From positions 1-64,000 of the forward strand of contig CAWBCI010000042.1 in the NCBI GenBank assembly GCA_963787195.1: a stretch of 64,000 bases of DNA, read 5' to 3'. The DNA comes from CAWBCI01 sp963787195 (GTDB lineage Bacteria > Bacteroidota > Bacteroidia > Bacteroidales > JAGOPY01). This document shows positions 26,952 through 36,045 of this stretch, one piece after another. Within the stretch, counting starts at the first letter, position 1; every line of letters starts with the position of its first letter. The notes under the pieces are model-generated. The model searched no databases. It saw nothing but the letters and a program-made list of their open reading frames with translations, and was not told the DNA's origin. The position numbers and the translations under genes are program-made.

Positions 26952-27048
26952 AAAAAGAAACCGGATACCTGATCGCGTTCTTATTTCGGCGATGGTATCC
27001 GGTTTATTGTAGATTCTCAATTTGAAAACCTTAAAGATCAGGAATAGT

Positions 27049-27645
27049 TTATTCTTCGGTACTCTCGTCTTCAGTCTCAGTGGTAGTAGTGGTAGAAGCT
27101 GCCAAACGTGTTGATTTGATTCCGATCACAAAGCGTTCGTCTTTTTCCAGGATTTTAAATTTATTCTGGGCGATATCCCTGACATGAATGGTGTCATTTA
27201 AATCGAGACTATTAATATCGACTATAATGGATTCCGGCATATCGGCGGGCAAAGCGCGGACTGTCAACCTTCTGAATTTTTTTACAACCTGACCACCTTT
27301 GAGGATGCCGGGGGCATTCCCCACAAGCCTCAGCGGAATACTTGTTGTGATATAAGTTTTCTCATCAAATTCAAGAAAATCAGCATGCAGGACCTGGTCA
27401 CTGACAGGATGATATTGTATATCCTTAATCACGCAATCATGGTCCTTGCCATCGATATTCATTTTGATGAAGTAAGCTTCAGGGGTAAAGATGATTTTAC
27501 TGAGGATTTTATCTTCCACAACAAAGTGGAGTTCCTCTTTTCCACCATACATTACGCAGGGTACACGCCCTTCGCTACGGTGTTTTTTAGCATCTTTTTT
27601 CCCTACGCCCTCACGAAGAGAGCCGCTCATAGATACTGTTTTCAT
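27049..27645 (-). CDS. rplY: 50S ribosomal protein L25/general stress protein Ctc
   Basis: A 198-residue protein of the long Ctc form: an N-terminal L25 domain that binds 5S rRNA (MKTVSMSGSLREGVGKKDAKKHRSEGRVPCVMYGG, key part RSEGRVPCVMYGG) and a C-terminal TL5-type beta domain from about residue 95 to 180 (SIPLRLVGNAPGILKGGQV). It ends with a Thr/Glu-rich tail (TTTTTETEDESTEE), common in this phylum. It lies between prs and pth. Confidence 0.95.
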   Translation of the reverse strand: MKTVSMSGSLREGVGKKDAKKHRSEGRVPCVMYGGKEELHFVVEDKILSKIIFTPEAYFIKMNIDGKDHDCVIKDIQYHPVSDQVLHADFLEFDEKTYITTSIPLRLVGNAPGILKGGQVVKKFRRLTVRALPADMPESIIVDINSLDLNDTIHVRDIAQNKFKILEKDERFVIGIKSTRLAASTTTTTETEDESTEE

Positions 27646-27700
27646 AATTAAAAAAATTAAAAATTAATATTAATTTCAGGCAAGTTTTGCCATTAAACTC

Positions 27701-27709
27701 GCGAAGATA
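27701..27709 (-). promoter_or_regulatory. Possible -7 promoter element of rplY
   Basis: The minus strand reads TATCTTCGC, one base off TAnnTTTGC. The identical TATCTTCGC precedes the FabH-like gene at 30198-30206. Confidence 0.4.
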
Positions 27710-27732
27710 ATACAATCCCCGCAATGCTTTTT

Positions 27733-28689
27733 CTATTTATCGCTCTTGTCAAATTTGAACAAAGAACTGATTGATTCATAATTCTCAACCCGCTTAATTA
27801 CTTCAGCAAACAGGTCGGCTGTTGAAAGAACTGTAATTTTTTTGTTTTGAACCTTCAGCGGGATAGTATCGGTAACCACCACTTCCGCTAAAGGGGATTT
27901 ATCAATCCTTTCGTATGCTTTTCCTGAGAAAATCGGGTGGGTACAAAATGCCCTGACACTATTGGCCCCTTTTTCCATCATCAGATCGGCTGCCTTGGTA
28001 ATAGAGCCTGCAGTATCAATAATATCATCTACAAGAATTATATCACGGCCTTTAACTTCCCCAACGAGTGCCATCTTTTCAACTTCATTTGGTTTGGCAC
28101 GTTGCTTATAATTAATTACAAAATCGGTATTCAGGACCTTTGCATAGGAAGCGGCCCTGCGTGTTCCTCCTGTATCAGGTGAAGCCATCGTTATGTTCGG
28201 AAGATTCAGGGAGCGGATATAGGGAATAAAGATGGATGATGCATAAAGGTGATCCACTGGAACATCGAAAAATCCCTGGATCTGGTCGGCATGCAGATCG
28301 ATGGTAATTACTCTTTGCACCCCGGAGGCTGTAAGTAAATTCGCTAATAATTTTGATGCAATGGTGACCCTCGGGCGGTCTTTTCGGTCCTGCCTTGCAA
28401 ATCCGAAATACGGAATCACGGCCACTATATTTTTAGCTGATGCCCGCCGGGCTGCATCGACCATCATTAACAGTTCAAGAATATTGTCAGCCGGGGAGAA
28501 TGTTGATTGTACTATGAAAACGTGACGCCCCCGGATATTTTCTTCAAACGAAGGTTGGAATTCGCCGTCAGAGAATTCAGTAACGAGGGTTTTCCCCAAT
28601 TCAAAACCATAACTACTGGCTATTTTTTCAGCAAGATAATGAGTTGCTCTGCCGGCAAAAATGCTGACCATTTTTTCATCGTATGACAT
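27733..28689 (-). CDS. prs: Ribose-phosphate pyrophosphokinase
   Basis: A 318-residue enzyme making PRPP from ribose-5-phosphate and ATP for nucleotide, His and Trp synthesis. It has the flexible-loop motif RQDRKDRPRVTIASKL, the metal/PRPP loop DIILVDDIIDTAGSITKAAD, and the phosphoribosyltransferase core HADQIQGFFDVPVDHLYA. Length is normal. The first Met is at 28689 (MSYDEKMVSIFAG); an internal Met seven residues on would align with shorter homologues. Its gene is first of the prs-rplY-pth run. Confidence 0.96.
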   Translation of the reverse strand: MSYDEKMVSIFAGRATHYLAEKIASSYGFELGKTLVTEFSDGEFQPSFEENIRGRHVFIVQSTFSPADNILELLMMVDAARRASAKNIVAVIPYFGFARQDRKDRPRVTIASKLLANLLTASGVQRVITIDLHADQIQGFFDVPVDHLYASSIFIPYIRSLNLPNITMASPDTGGTRRAASYAKVLNTDFVINYKQRAKPNEVEKMALVGEVKGRDIILVDDIIDTAGSITKAADLMMEKGANSVRAFCTHPIFSGKAYERIDKSPLAEVVVTDTIPLKVQNKKITVLSTADLFAEVIKRVENYESISSLFKFDKSDK

Positions 28690-28719
28690 AAATATCAGGT
28701 ATTAAGGGGCTTTTGGGCT

Positions 28720-28728
28720 GCAAAATTA
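28720..28728 (-). promoter_or_regulatory. Promoter of prs
   Basis: The minus strand has TTTG, 20 bases, then TAATTTTGC, matching both the -33 and -7 elements of the Bacteroidota housekeeping promoter. Confidence 0.7.
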
Positions 28729-28770
28729 AGATAATATGTGAAACCCTGCAAATTAAATTAGGCCTTATAC

Positions 28771-28799
28771 AAAAAAACCTGCGCCAAGCGCAGGTTTTT
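28771..28799 (-). terminator. Terminator of tRNA-Leu
   Basis: On the minus strand AAAAACCTGCGC pairs with GCGCAGGTTTTT around a 3-base loop, followed by more T. It directly follows the tRNA 3' end. Confidence 0.8.
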
Positions 28800-28800
28800 G

Positions 28801-28884
28801 TACCCGGAGCCGGGATCGAACCGGCACGGGAATTACCCCACTGGTTTTTGAGACCAGCGCGTCTACCAGTTCCGCCATCCGGGC
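28801..28884 (-). tRNA. tRNA-Leu (anticodon CAA)
   Basis: An 84-nt class II tRNA on the minus strand. The acceptor GCCCGGA pairs with TCCGGGT; the anticodon arm CTGGT-CTCAAAA-ACCAG gives CAA, reading UUG. A long variable arm (TGGGGTAATTCCCG) marks it as leucine. The T loop is TTCGATC and no CCA is encoded. Confidence 0.96.
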
Positions 28885-28976
28885 ATGGAATTAATAGTCT
28901 GCAAAAGTAGGGAAAATTTAAGATACTGGGGCATTAAAAACCGAATATTTGAGTGCCTGGGCAGGCCTGATAAGAG

Positions 28977-29014
28977 AAAACTCGTACCCCGACTATAGTC
29001 GGGGTACGAGTTTT
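28977..29014. terminator. Perfect 38-bp palindrome (repeat copy 2)
   Basis: The core ACTCGTACCCCGACTA and its immediate complement match the palindrome at 26150-26189 base for base. It lies downstream of the FabH-like gene on the minus strand and upstream of tRNA-Leu, so it can end the FabH-like transcript. Confidence 0.75.
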
Positions 29015-29087
29015 TATAAAAAGCCTGAAATTCAGTACCTTATTTACAAAGTAAATCAAACAAAAACAGGAACCTGTTCCCCTCCCT

Positions 29088-30164
29088 TTAAAACCGGTAT
29101 ACCAGTGAGTTAATGTTCATCCCTGCCCCAACTGAAGCCAGTAAAATCAAATCTCCTTTTTCAAGGATATAATCTTCCAGTTTTTTCTTACGAACCAGAT
29201 CGATCAGTGTAGGTACAGTTGCAACTGAGCTGTTCCCCAGCTTATTGATGCTCATGGGCATAATCCCTTCAGGAATATCCTTTAAATTATAAAGCCGGAA
29301 CAGCCTCTTGATAATTTCAAAATCCATCTTCTCATTAGCCTGATGTATGAAGATCCTATTTACTTCGTGTATGTCTGTTCCGGCTTTATCAAGACTGATT
29401 TTCATTGCCTGCGGAACATAGGTCAGACCGAATTCATAGATCTTCCTGCCAAACATCTTTATATAACGTACTTTAGGATCGGAATCTTCTAAATAACTTT
29501 TTCCTAAATAAAGGTAATAGGCTTCATCCTTAGCATAGGATCCGGAATGGTATGAAAGGATACCTTCTTTCTTTTCCCCTTCACGTCCCTCCAGTATGCA
29601 GGCCCCGGCCCCGTCAGAATAAATCATCGAATCCCGGTCATGCATGTCGATCACACGCGAAAGAGTTTCCGTTCCAATAACCAGGCATTTTTTTGCCATA
29701 CCTGACCTGATAAAGGCATCTGCCTGAATCAGTCCCTGTATCCAGCCAGGACAACCAAAAAGTAAGTCGTAGGCGATACATGAAGGGTTTTCAATTCCCA
29801 GGCTATGCTTGATGCGGGCTGCCAGGCTGGGAACTGCATCAGTTTGAATAGTACCCTGGCGGACATCCCCAAAATTGTGTGCAACAATTATCTGGTCGAT
29901 TTCTTCCTTGTTAATTCCCGCATCTTCAATGGCCAAGCGGGCAGCGATCGCTCCAATATCGGAAGAGGTCTGATTATCGGTAACATAACGGCGTTCTTCT
30001 ATGCCAGTGATAGCTTTAAATTTTTCGGCTATTTCTTTATGTGATTGATCGAAGGCGGTTCCGCCTTCATCAAAAAACACGGTTCTGGCAAAATCTTCAT
30101 TGGTAACCACTCGACTGGGAATATAACTGCCCGTGCCGCTTATGATGGTGTTCAATTGAGTCAT
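29088..30164 (-). CDS. 3-oxoacyl-ACP synthase III-like (FabH-like) enzyme
   Basis: A 358-residue thiolase-fold condensing enzyme. Its catalytic triad can be placed at Cys138 (LLFGCPGWIQG), His274 (FIHQANEK) and Asn311 (KLGNSSVAT). It should start fatty-acid or a related acyl chain by joining acyl-CoA to malonyl-ACP. The protein is about 30 residues longer than E. coli FabH, with an insert near 195-240. It stands alone, not in a fab operon, so a specialised role such as branched or secondary acyl chains is possible. The promoter on the minus strand overlaps the short gap with the S41 protease gene. Confidence 0.88.
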   Translation of the reverse strand: MTQLNTIISGTGSYIPSRVVTNEDFARTVFFDEGGTAFDQSHKEIAEKFKAITGIEERRYVTDNQTSSDIGAIAARLAIEDAGINKEEIDQIIVAHNFGDVRQGTIQTDAVPSLAARIKHSLGIENPSCIAYDLLFGCPGWIQGLIQADAFIRSGMAKKCLVIGTETLSRVIDMHDRDSMIYSDGAGACILEGREGEKKEGILSYHSGSYAKDEAYYLYLGKSYLEDSDPKVRYIKMFGRKIYEFGLTYVPQAMKISLDKAGTDIHEVNRIFIHQANEKMDFEIIKRLFRLYNLKDIPEGIMPMSINKLGNSSVATVPTLIDLVRKKKLEDYILEKGDLILLASVGAGMNINSLVYRF

Positions 30165-30197
30165 TACGGATATAATTTTACTATTGGTTTTCGATAT

Positions 30198-30206
30198 GCG
30201 AAGATA
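30198..30206 (-). promoter_or_regulatory. Possible -7 promoter element of the FabH-like gene
   Basis: The minus strand reads TATCTTCGC about 34 bases before the start codon. Confidence 0.4.
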
Positions 30207-30262
30207 AATATATTTTCATTTTCAGTTATATAGTGCAGGGGCTAATTATAGCAGATAATCGA

Positions 30263-30271
30263 TACCTTTGC
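30263..30271 (+). promoter_or_regulatory. -7 promoter element of the S41 protease gene
   Basis: TACCTTTGC, an exact consensus match, lies 50 bases before the start at 30322. Confidence 0.6.
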
Positions 30272-30321
30272 AGCCGAATGTTTGTAAACAATAAACTGCA
30301 TACGATTGAGTTTTTAAGCAT

Positions 30322-31929
30322 ATGAATAACAGAAGAACAATATACCTGCCTATAGCATTCGCATTAGTGCTGGTACTGGGACTTGTATTAGGAAACCGGC
30401 TTTCCGTCATGACAGCCGGCAAAAAAGCCAATATCTTATTTACTAATCCCGCGAATCAGGACAAAGTAAACCAGGTGATCAATTATATTGAAAAAGACTA
30501 TGTGGATTCAATAGGCCAGGATAATCTGGAACAATATGCAATTGATGGAATACTGGATAAGCTGGATCCTCATTCACAATATATCCCTGCTGAGGAATAC
30601 AATGAAGTAAATGACCCTTTGATTGGAAATTTTGAAGGCATCGGGATACAATTTCGGATTGAAAGGGATACCATAATGGTGATTCAGACCATTACAGGCG
30701 GACCTTCTGAAAAGGTAGGGCTGAGGGCAGGCGACCGGATAGTGATGATCGATGACAGTCTGGTAGCGGGAATAGGTATAACAAATGCCACCGCCATTAA
30801 GAAACTCAAAGGCAAGAGGGGCACCCTGGTGCGGGTTGGGATACATCGCCGGGGTGTTGAGGGACTGGTTGACTTTACTATTTCCAGGGATGTAATCCCT
30901 ACCTACAGTATAGATGTTGCCTATATGGTGAATGATTCCATAGGTTATATCAAACTCAGCAGATTTGCCGCCACCACCTACGATGAATTTGTGCATGCCA
31001 CCAGAAAACTTGAAGAACAGGGAATGAAAAGACTGATCCTTGACCTGAGGGGAAATTATGGGGGATATCTTCAGGCAGCAATAAGTATATGCGATGAATT
31101 CCTTGGGGATCACAAACTGATAGTCTATACCGAAGGCTTCAACCGGCCCAACAGCTATGCCTATGCTACTTCAAAAGGACTCTTTGAGAACAACCCGCTG
31201 GTGATCCTGATCGATGAATCCTCAGCTTCTGCGAGTGAGATTGTGGCTGGCGCTATACAGGATAATGACCGGGGTCTCATCATAGGACGGCGCTCCTTCG
31301 GCAAAGGACTGGTTCAGGAACAACTTAATTTCCCTGATGGCTCGGCTGTGAGGATGACCGTTGCCCGTTACCACACACCCACAGGCAGGAATATTCAAAG
31401 ACCATATGATAAGGGGACAAAACAATATTATGAAGAACTCTATGACCGCTATACCAGCGGGGAAATGGAAAATCCCGATAGCATACCTATTAACGACTCT
31501 CTTAAATATACCACTCCGGGGGGAAAGATTGTATATGGCGGCGGAGGCATAACCCCCGACATATATGTACCTCTGAAAGCAGATGAATCCGAAAAGTATT
31601 ACAACAAGTTGATTCATAAAAATGTAATCTTTCAGTTCGCATTTGATTATACTGACCAGGAAAGATCAAAGCTTGCACAATATGACACGGTTGACAAGTT
31701 TGAAAAGGAATTCAAAATCAGCCCGGAAATGTTCGACAATCTTGTGAAATATGCGAAACAGCAGGGAGTGGCAGGAACAGCCAAAGAAATCTCTGATTCC
31801 ACACCCAAGATCCGGATTTTGTTGAAAGCATTTATCGGAAGAAATATACTGGATGATGCTGGATTTTATCCTATTTATCATAAAGTAGATAAGGCATTCA
31901 ATGTTGCAGTCAAGGAATTGGAAAAATGA
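30322..31929 (+). CDS. Carboxy-terminal processing protease (S41 family)
   Basis: A 535-residue protease with an N-terminal membrane anchor or signal (IAFALVLVLGLVLG, about 11-24), a PDZ domain at about 95-185 with the carboxylate-binding loop GIGIQF and GLRAGDRIVMIDD, and an S41 catalytic core. The nucleophile is Ser303 in ESSASASEIV; Lys328 (FGKGLVQ) is 25 residues further on, as in known Ctp enzymes. It cleaves periplasmic proteins after recognising their C-termini. A roughly 140-residue C-terminal helical region is typical of Bacteroidota forms. Confidence 0.94.
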   Translation: MNNRRTIYLPIAFALVLVLGLVLGNRLSVMTAGKKANILFTNPANQDKVNQVINYIEKDYVDSIGQDNLEQYAIDGILDKLDPHSQYIPAEEYNEVNDPLIGNFEGIGIQFRIERDTIMVIQTITGGPSEKVGLRAGDRIVMIDDSLVAGIGITNATAIKKLKGKRGTLVRVGIHRRGVEGLVDFTISRDVIPTYSIDVAYMVNDSIGYIKLSRFAATTYDEFVHATRKLEEQGMKRLILDLRGNYGGYLQAAISICDEFLGDHKLIVYTEGFNRPNSYAYATSKGLFENNPLVILIDESSASASEIVAGAIQDNDRGLIIGRRSFGKGLVQEQLNFPDGSAVRMTVARYHTPTGRNIQRPYDKGTKQYYEELYDRYTSGEMENPDSIPINDSLKYTTPGGKIVYGGGGITPDIYVPLKADESEKYYNKLIHKNVIFQFAFDYTDQERSKLAQYDTVDKFEKEFKISPEMFDNLVKYAKQQGVAGTAKEISDSTPKIRILLKAFIGRNILDDAGFYPIYHKVDKAFNVAVKELEK

Positions 31930-32097
31930 TACCAGAGCTTTTTAGCAGGATTGTTTCGGGAATATTCAATTGCAGATTTTAAGATAATTCATTGCCTGAT
32001 GAAATCGATTTGACCGGACTTTGAAAAAAATTAGAGGAATTAACATTTTTTAAGGTCTTTCCCAATTATTCCAATTGTTTTCGCAGCTGCTTATTCG

Positions 32098-32106
32098 TAA
32101 TTTTGG
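32098..32106 (+). promoter_or_regulatory. Promoter of the superoxide dismutase gene
   Basis: TTG, 20 bases, then TAATTTTGG: both -33 and -7 elements of the Bacteroidota promoter are in register, 41 bases before the start. Confidence 0.65.
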
Positions 32107-32147
32107 TTTGACAGAAAGATTTATAATCAAACCAAAAAAAAATCATT

Positions 32148-32723
32148 ATGCCTTTCGAATTACCCGTTTTAGCTTTTGAATTGGATGCTCTTGAACCATT
32201 CATTTCGAAAAAGACCCTGGAATTTCATTATGGAAAACATCACCAGGGCTATATCAATAATCTGAATAAACTTGTGCCCGGAACAGAATTTGAAAATGCC
32301 AGTCTGGAGGATATTATTAAAAAAGCCAGTGGTGGTATTTATAACAACGGGGCCCAGGTATGGAACCATACATTCTACTGGAACTGCCTGAAACCAGGCG
32401 GGTCACAGGGGCCGTCCGGGAGATTGTTGCATGCCATTGAAAGGGATTTCGGCTCCTTTGACGAATTCAAGGTAAAATTTACTGCCGCGGCAACAGGCCT
32501 TTTCGGTTCAGGCTGGGCCTGGCTGGCCGCAAACATATCCGGCAAGCTCTTTATTGTTCAGGAAAGCAATGCAGGGAATCCCATGAAAAATGAAATGATC
32601 CCCCTGCTCACCTGCGATGTGTGGGAACATGCCTATTATCTGGACAAGCAGAACCGTCGCCCTGATTATGTAGCGGATTTCTGGAAACTAGTAGACTGGG
32701 ATGCGGTTGCCGGAAGACTTTAA
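32148..32723 (+). CDS. Superoxide dismutase (Fe/Mn family)
   Basis: A 191-residue cytoplasmic enzyme that disproportionates superoxide. All four metal ligands are visible: His27 (LEFHYGKHHQ), His74 (WNHTFYW), Asp157 and His161 (CDVWEHAYY). GSGWAWL marks the family. Length and lack of a signal peptide are normal. The metal (Fe, Mn or cambialistic) cannot be set with certainty. The gene converges on glmS with only 10 bp between the stop codons, and no terminator hairpin is seen between them. Confidence 0.95.
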   Translation: MPFELPVLAFELDALEPFISKKTLEFHYGKHHQGYINNLNKLVPGTEFENASLEDIIKKASGGIYNNGAQVWNHTFYWNCLKPGGSQGPSGRLLHAIERDFGSFDEFKVKFTAAATGLFGSGWAWLAANISGKLFIVQESNAGNPMKNEMIPLLTCDVWEHAYYLDKQNRRPDYVADFWKLVDWDAVAGRL

Positions 32724-32733
32724 AAAGGCAATT

Positions 32734-34572
32734 TTATTCCACAGTTACTGATTTGGCCAGATTTCTTGGCTGATCGACATTACAGCCTCTCAAAACGGCC
32801 ATGTGATAAGATAATAATTGAAGAGGAATGGTTGCCAGCAATGGCACCAGGAGTTCTTCCGTTTCAGGGATTTCAATTACATAGTCGGCCAGCTCCCTGA
32901 CCAGCTTATCGTGTTCGGTAACTATGGCAATGATGATCCCTTTCCTGGCTTTAACTTCCTGTATATTGCTCAGCACTTTTTCGTAAGTTCCTTTATTGGT
33001 AGCGATAAAGACAACCGGCATATGTGCATCGATCAATGCAATGGGGCCATGCTTCATCTCAGCAGCCGGATAACCTTCTGCATGTATATAGGATATTTCT
33101 TTAAGCTTTAATGCCCCTTCAAGTGCTACCGGGAAATTATACCCGCGTCCCAGGTACAGGAAATTCCTGGAATCCTTAAATTTCCATGCGAGTTCTTTAA
33201 CCAAATTATCGACCTTCAGGGTTTTTTCGGCTTTTTCAGGTATCAGATCAAGTTCATGGATAAGAAGGTTGAATTTCGACCTGGAGATAGTCCCTTTTTT
33301 CTGTGCAATCGACAGGGCCAGCATTATAAGTACAGTAACCTGAGCAGTGAATGCCTTGGTGGAAGCAACCCCGATCTCAGGACCTGCATGGGTATAAGAT
33401 CCTGCATGGGTAGCCCTGGCAATAGAGGAGCCGACAACATTGCAAATTCCGAGGATAGTTGCACCTTTTGACCTGGCCAGTTCGATGGCTGCAAGGGTGT
33501 CAGCAGTTTCCCCTGACTGGGAGATAGCGATCACTATATCATCCTCATTGATAACCGGATTCCGGTAGCGAAATTCAGAAGCATATTCCACTTCGACCGC
33601 AACGCGGGCTAATTCCTCCAGGACATATTCTCCTACAAGACCTGCATGCCAGGAAGTACCACAACCAATTATGATTATGCGCCGGGCATTCATAAGTTTC
33701 TGCTCATAGTCGACTATACCACCAAGTGAAACAATCCCTTCATTGAGTCTCAGCCTTCCACGCATACTGTCGCGGATAGAACGCGGCTGCTCGAAGATCT
33801 CCTTCAGCATGAAATGATCATAACCACCTTTTTCAAGGGCACTGAGGTTCATTTCCAGCTTCTCAATATAAGGCGTCTTGTCTTTATTTTTTATAGTCTT
33901 GATCTTAAGGTCTTTTCCCCGTTCAACAATAGCCAGTTCTTCGTCATTCAGGTAAACGACATCCTTGGTATATTCCACTATCGGGGTAGCATCCGATGCT
34001 ATAAAGAATTCATCCTTACCAATTCCAACCACCAGGGGAGAGCTCTTACGGGCTGCGATGAGCATGTCGGGATGATTCTTTGAGATAACAACGATCGCAT
34101 AAGCCCCGATTACCTGGTTGAGGGCTATTCTTACAGCTTCAACCAGGTCGACATTCTCGTTTAATTGAATATCCTCAATGAGATGGATAAGGGTTTCGGT
34201 ATCTGTGTTGCTTTCAAATTGATATCCCCTGTGGATGAGCTCTTCCTTTAAGGTCAGGTAATTTTCAATGATTCCATTATGGATGATGGCAAGGTTTTTA
34301 GACTGGGAATAATGAGGATGTGCATTGACATCATTGGGTTCCCCGTGAGTTGCCCAACGTGTATGGGCTATTCCGACTGTGCCATGAAGATCCTTGCCTC
34401 TGAGAAAATTAGCAAGTTCCGCAACTTTGCCTTTAGTTTTATAAACCTTCAGTTCGTCGTTCAGGATGGCAATGCCTGCACTGTCGTAACCACGATATTC
34501 GAGCCGGTATAGGCCTTTGATTAAAATTGGGAAAGCCTCTTTTTCCCCAAGGTAAGCTACAATTCCACACAT
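32734..34572 (-). CDS. glmS: Glutamine--fructose-6-phosphate aminotransferase (isomerising)
   Basis: A 612-residue enzyme that makes glucosamine-6-phosphate, the first step to UDP-GlcNAc for wall and LPS. Cys2 (MCGIVAYLG) is the glutaminase nucleophile; HTRWATHGEP and RGYDSAG belong to the same domain. Two SIS sugar-isomerase domains follow (GCGTSWHAGLVGEY; LGRGYNFPVALEGALKLKE), and the C-terminus ends NLAKSVTVE as usual. No glmS ribozyme-like leader fits in the short space before the gene. It follows the GT5-DUF4270 pair in an order often seen in Bacteroidota. Confidence 0.97.
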   Translation of the reverse strand: MCGIVAYLGEKEAFPILIKGLYRLEYRGYDSAGIAILNDELKVYKTKGKVAELANFLRGKDLHGTVGIAHTRWATHGEPNDVNAHPHYSQSKNLAIIHNGIIENYLTLKEELIHRGYQFESNTDTETLIHLIEDIQLNENVDLVEAVRIALNQVIGAYAIVVISKNHPDMLIAARKSSPLVVGIGKDEFFIASDATPIVEYTKDVVYLNDEELAIVERGKDLKIKTIKNKDKTPYIEKLEMNLSALEKGGYDHFMLKEIFEQPRSIRDSMRGRLRLNEGIVSLGGIVDYEQKLMNARRIIIIGCGTSWHAGLVGEYVLEELARVAVEVEYASEFRYRNPVINEDDIVIAISQSGETADTLAAIELARSKGATILGICNVVGSSIARATHAGSYTHAGPEIGVASTKAFTAQVTVLIMLALSIAQKKGTISRSKFNLLIHELDLIPEKAEKTLKVDNLVKELAWKFKDSRNFLYLGRGYNFPVALEGALKLKEISYIHAEGYPAAEMKHGPIALIDAHMPVVFIATNKGTYEKVLSNIQEVKARKGIIIAIVTEHDKLVRELADYVIEIPETEELLVPLLATIPLQLLSYHMAVLRGCNVDQPRNLAKSVTVE

Positions 34573-34598
34573 CTTATTTTGAATCAGAAATTATTAGG

Positions 34599-34607
34599 GC
34601 AAAAATA
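34599..34607 (-). promoter_or_regulatory. -7 promoter element of glmS
   Basis: The minus strand reads TATTTTTGC 27 bases before the start codon. No -33 TTG is seen at the right distance. Confidence 0.5.
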
Positions 34608-34673
34608 TACTAAAATGGAGGCAATTATAATTTTTAGGCTCATTTATTTTAGATGACAAATCCATCCTGTGAA

Positions 34674-35993
34674 TTATTGGACCTTGGTGTATGTAATGAT
34701 CAGCTTAATTCTGTCATCTGGTTTAAGGACGGGATCCGTTCCGTAAATAACGGCTCTATCTGCATTGACAGCCCCTCCTGAAGAATAGAGCTCAAATCCG
34801 TAATCAGGTGTCTCGTTTTTCAACAGGGCTTGTATCGAGTTGGTAATCCGGAACCAGTATTCATTATTAAGGGAATCATAATATCCCCCGAAATAAGTGA
34901 CGCCTGTAAGCTGATCGCTCAGAATGGAATAACTGCCAGCACTATCAGCTTTAACAAGTGCCAGGGAAGAGGAAGGTCGGAAGTTTGGATTTTCATCTCC
35001 TAATTTGAACACGATTTTAGCTTCATTAACTGCAAAGGTGTCAATATTATTAAAATCTTTTAAATAAGGGAATCTCAGAAAAGTTTTTACCCCTCCCATG
35101 GATTGCATATAGCAGGTGTTTTTCCCGAGGCTGGTGTCACCATTCAGGACCTGTGCCTTAAATGCAGGGTCAGCAAGCGTGTAATCATGAGTAAAATTCT
35201 CAAAACGGGCACAGGAGCTGCTGATACTAAAATCAAATTTTATGGAGTCCTTTTCGTCATTATGATAGTATAAACTCATGCCTGAAAGTGAGGAGACCAG
35301 GTCCAGGTAAATTATCCTGCCGGTAGGGTCACTTGTTTCGGCGGTAATATAAAGGCCATAAAAATATTTAAGAAAATCGTCATTGGTATTCAGATCTGCG
35401 GCGGACGCAGCCAGTAATTTATCTACCAGTTCGGGCGATAAGGAACTGAGGTTTATCCGGAGCAAGGGTGGAACTTTCTTGCCGTCTATAGTTAGCGAAT
35501 CAACCAGATCGGGTTTGACGGAATAATCGGCCAGGAGCGTTGATTTGACAGGGACGGTACTGAAGGAGTAATAGGGAGTGGTATAACCGATTGTGTCATC
35601 CATCTCATAGACCTTGATCCGCAGGTAAGCTGTGGAATCACCATAGGAACCTGCATATAGCAGTGAAAGCATCAGGGAGTCGGACACCGGGTTTGTTCCC
35701 CAGTCAAATGCGGTTTGGGTAAGTTTTAATTGTGTATAAATGCTTGCCGTTGTTTTGCCAAAAATTGGGTCATTTATCGCACCCCAGAGGCTCAGTGTTG
35801 TTCCATTCGTTCTAACTGTATCCACCAGTTTGGAATAGGCTGTAATGGAAACGGTGTCCACCCGGTTAAGCTCCAGTTTGTCGGAAGGTGGCTGGACATT
35901 CAAGCCGAGATTGGAATTTTCTTTTTTACAGCCGGTCAGTGCAATAATTGCCAGCAAAAAAATGAGGAAGGATAAAGAAAAATAATTTTTCAC
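34674..35993 (-). CDS. DUF4270 family lipoprotein
   Basis: A 439-residue protein with a lipoprotein signal ending LTGC (Cys21) and then KKENSNLG, which lacks the Asp that would hold it at the inner membrane in proteobacteria. The body matches DUF4270: NRVDTVSITAYS, TTLSLWGAINDPIFGKTTASIYTQL, and a C-terminal half ending DDRIKLIITYTKVQ. DUF4270 proteins are almost limited to Bacteroidota and are not functionally characterised. It sits between the GT5-like gene and glmS, an arrangement conserved in the phylum, which hints at an envelope role. The gap to the GT5-like gene is 52 bp, so they are probably cotranscribed. Confidence 0.85.
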   Translation of the reverse strand: MKNYFSLSFLIFLLAIIALTGCKKENSNLGLNVQPPSDKLELNRVDTVSITAYSKLVDTVRTNGTTLSLWGAINDPIFGKTTASIYTQLKLTQTAFDWGTNPVSDSLMLSLLYAGSYGDSTAYLRIKVYEMDDTIGYTTPYYSFSTVPVKSTLLADYSVKPDLVDSLTIDGKKVPPLLRINLSSLSPELVDKLLAASAADLNTNDDFLKYFYGLYITAETSDPTGRIIYLDLVSSLSGMSLYYHNDEKDSIKFDFSISSSCARFENFTHDYTLADPAFKAQVLNGDTSLGKNTCYMQSMGGVKTFLRFPYLKDFNNIDTFAVNEAKIVFKLGDENPNFRPSSSLALVKADSAGSYSILSDQLTGVTYFGGYYDSLNNEYWFRITNSIQALLKNETPDYGFELYSSGGAVNADRAVIYGTDPVLKPDDRIKLIITYTKVQ

Positions 35994-36045
35994 TAATTCA
36001 AGCTTAAATGAATTGAAAAATAGTAGTTAAGATGAGCGTAGATTA

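Noticed and set aside
34573..34673. A glmS ribozyme upstream of glmS
   Set aside because: The leader is too short and AT-rich, and lacks the ribozyme core; this riboswitch is mainly a Firmicutes feature.
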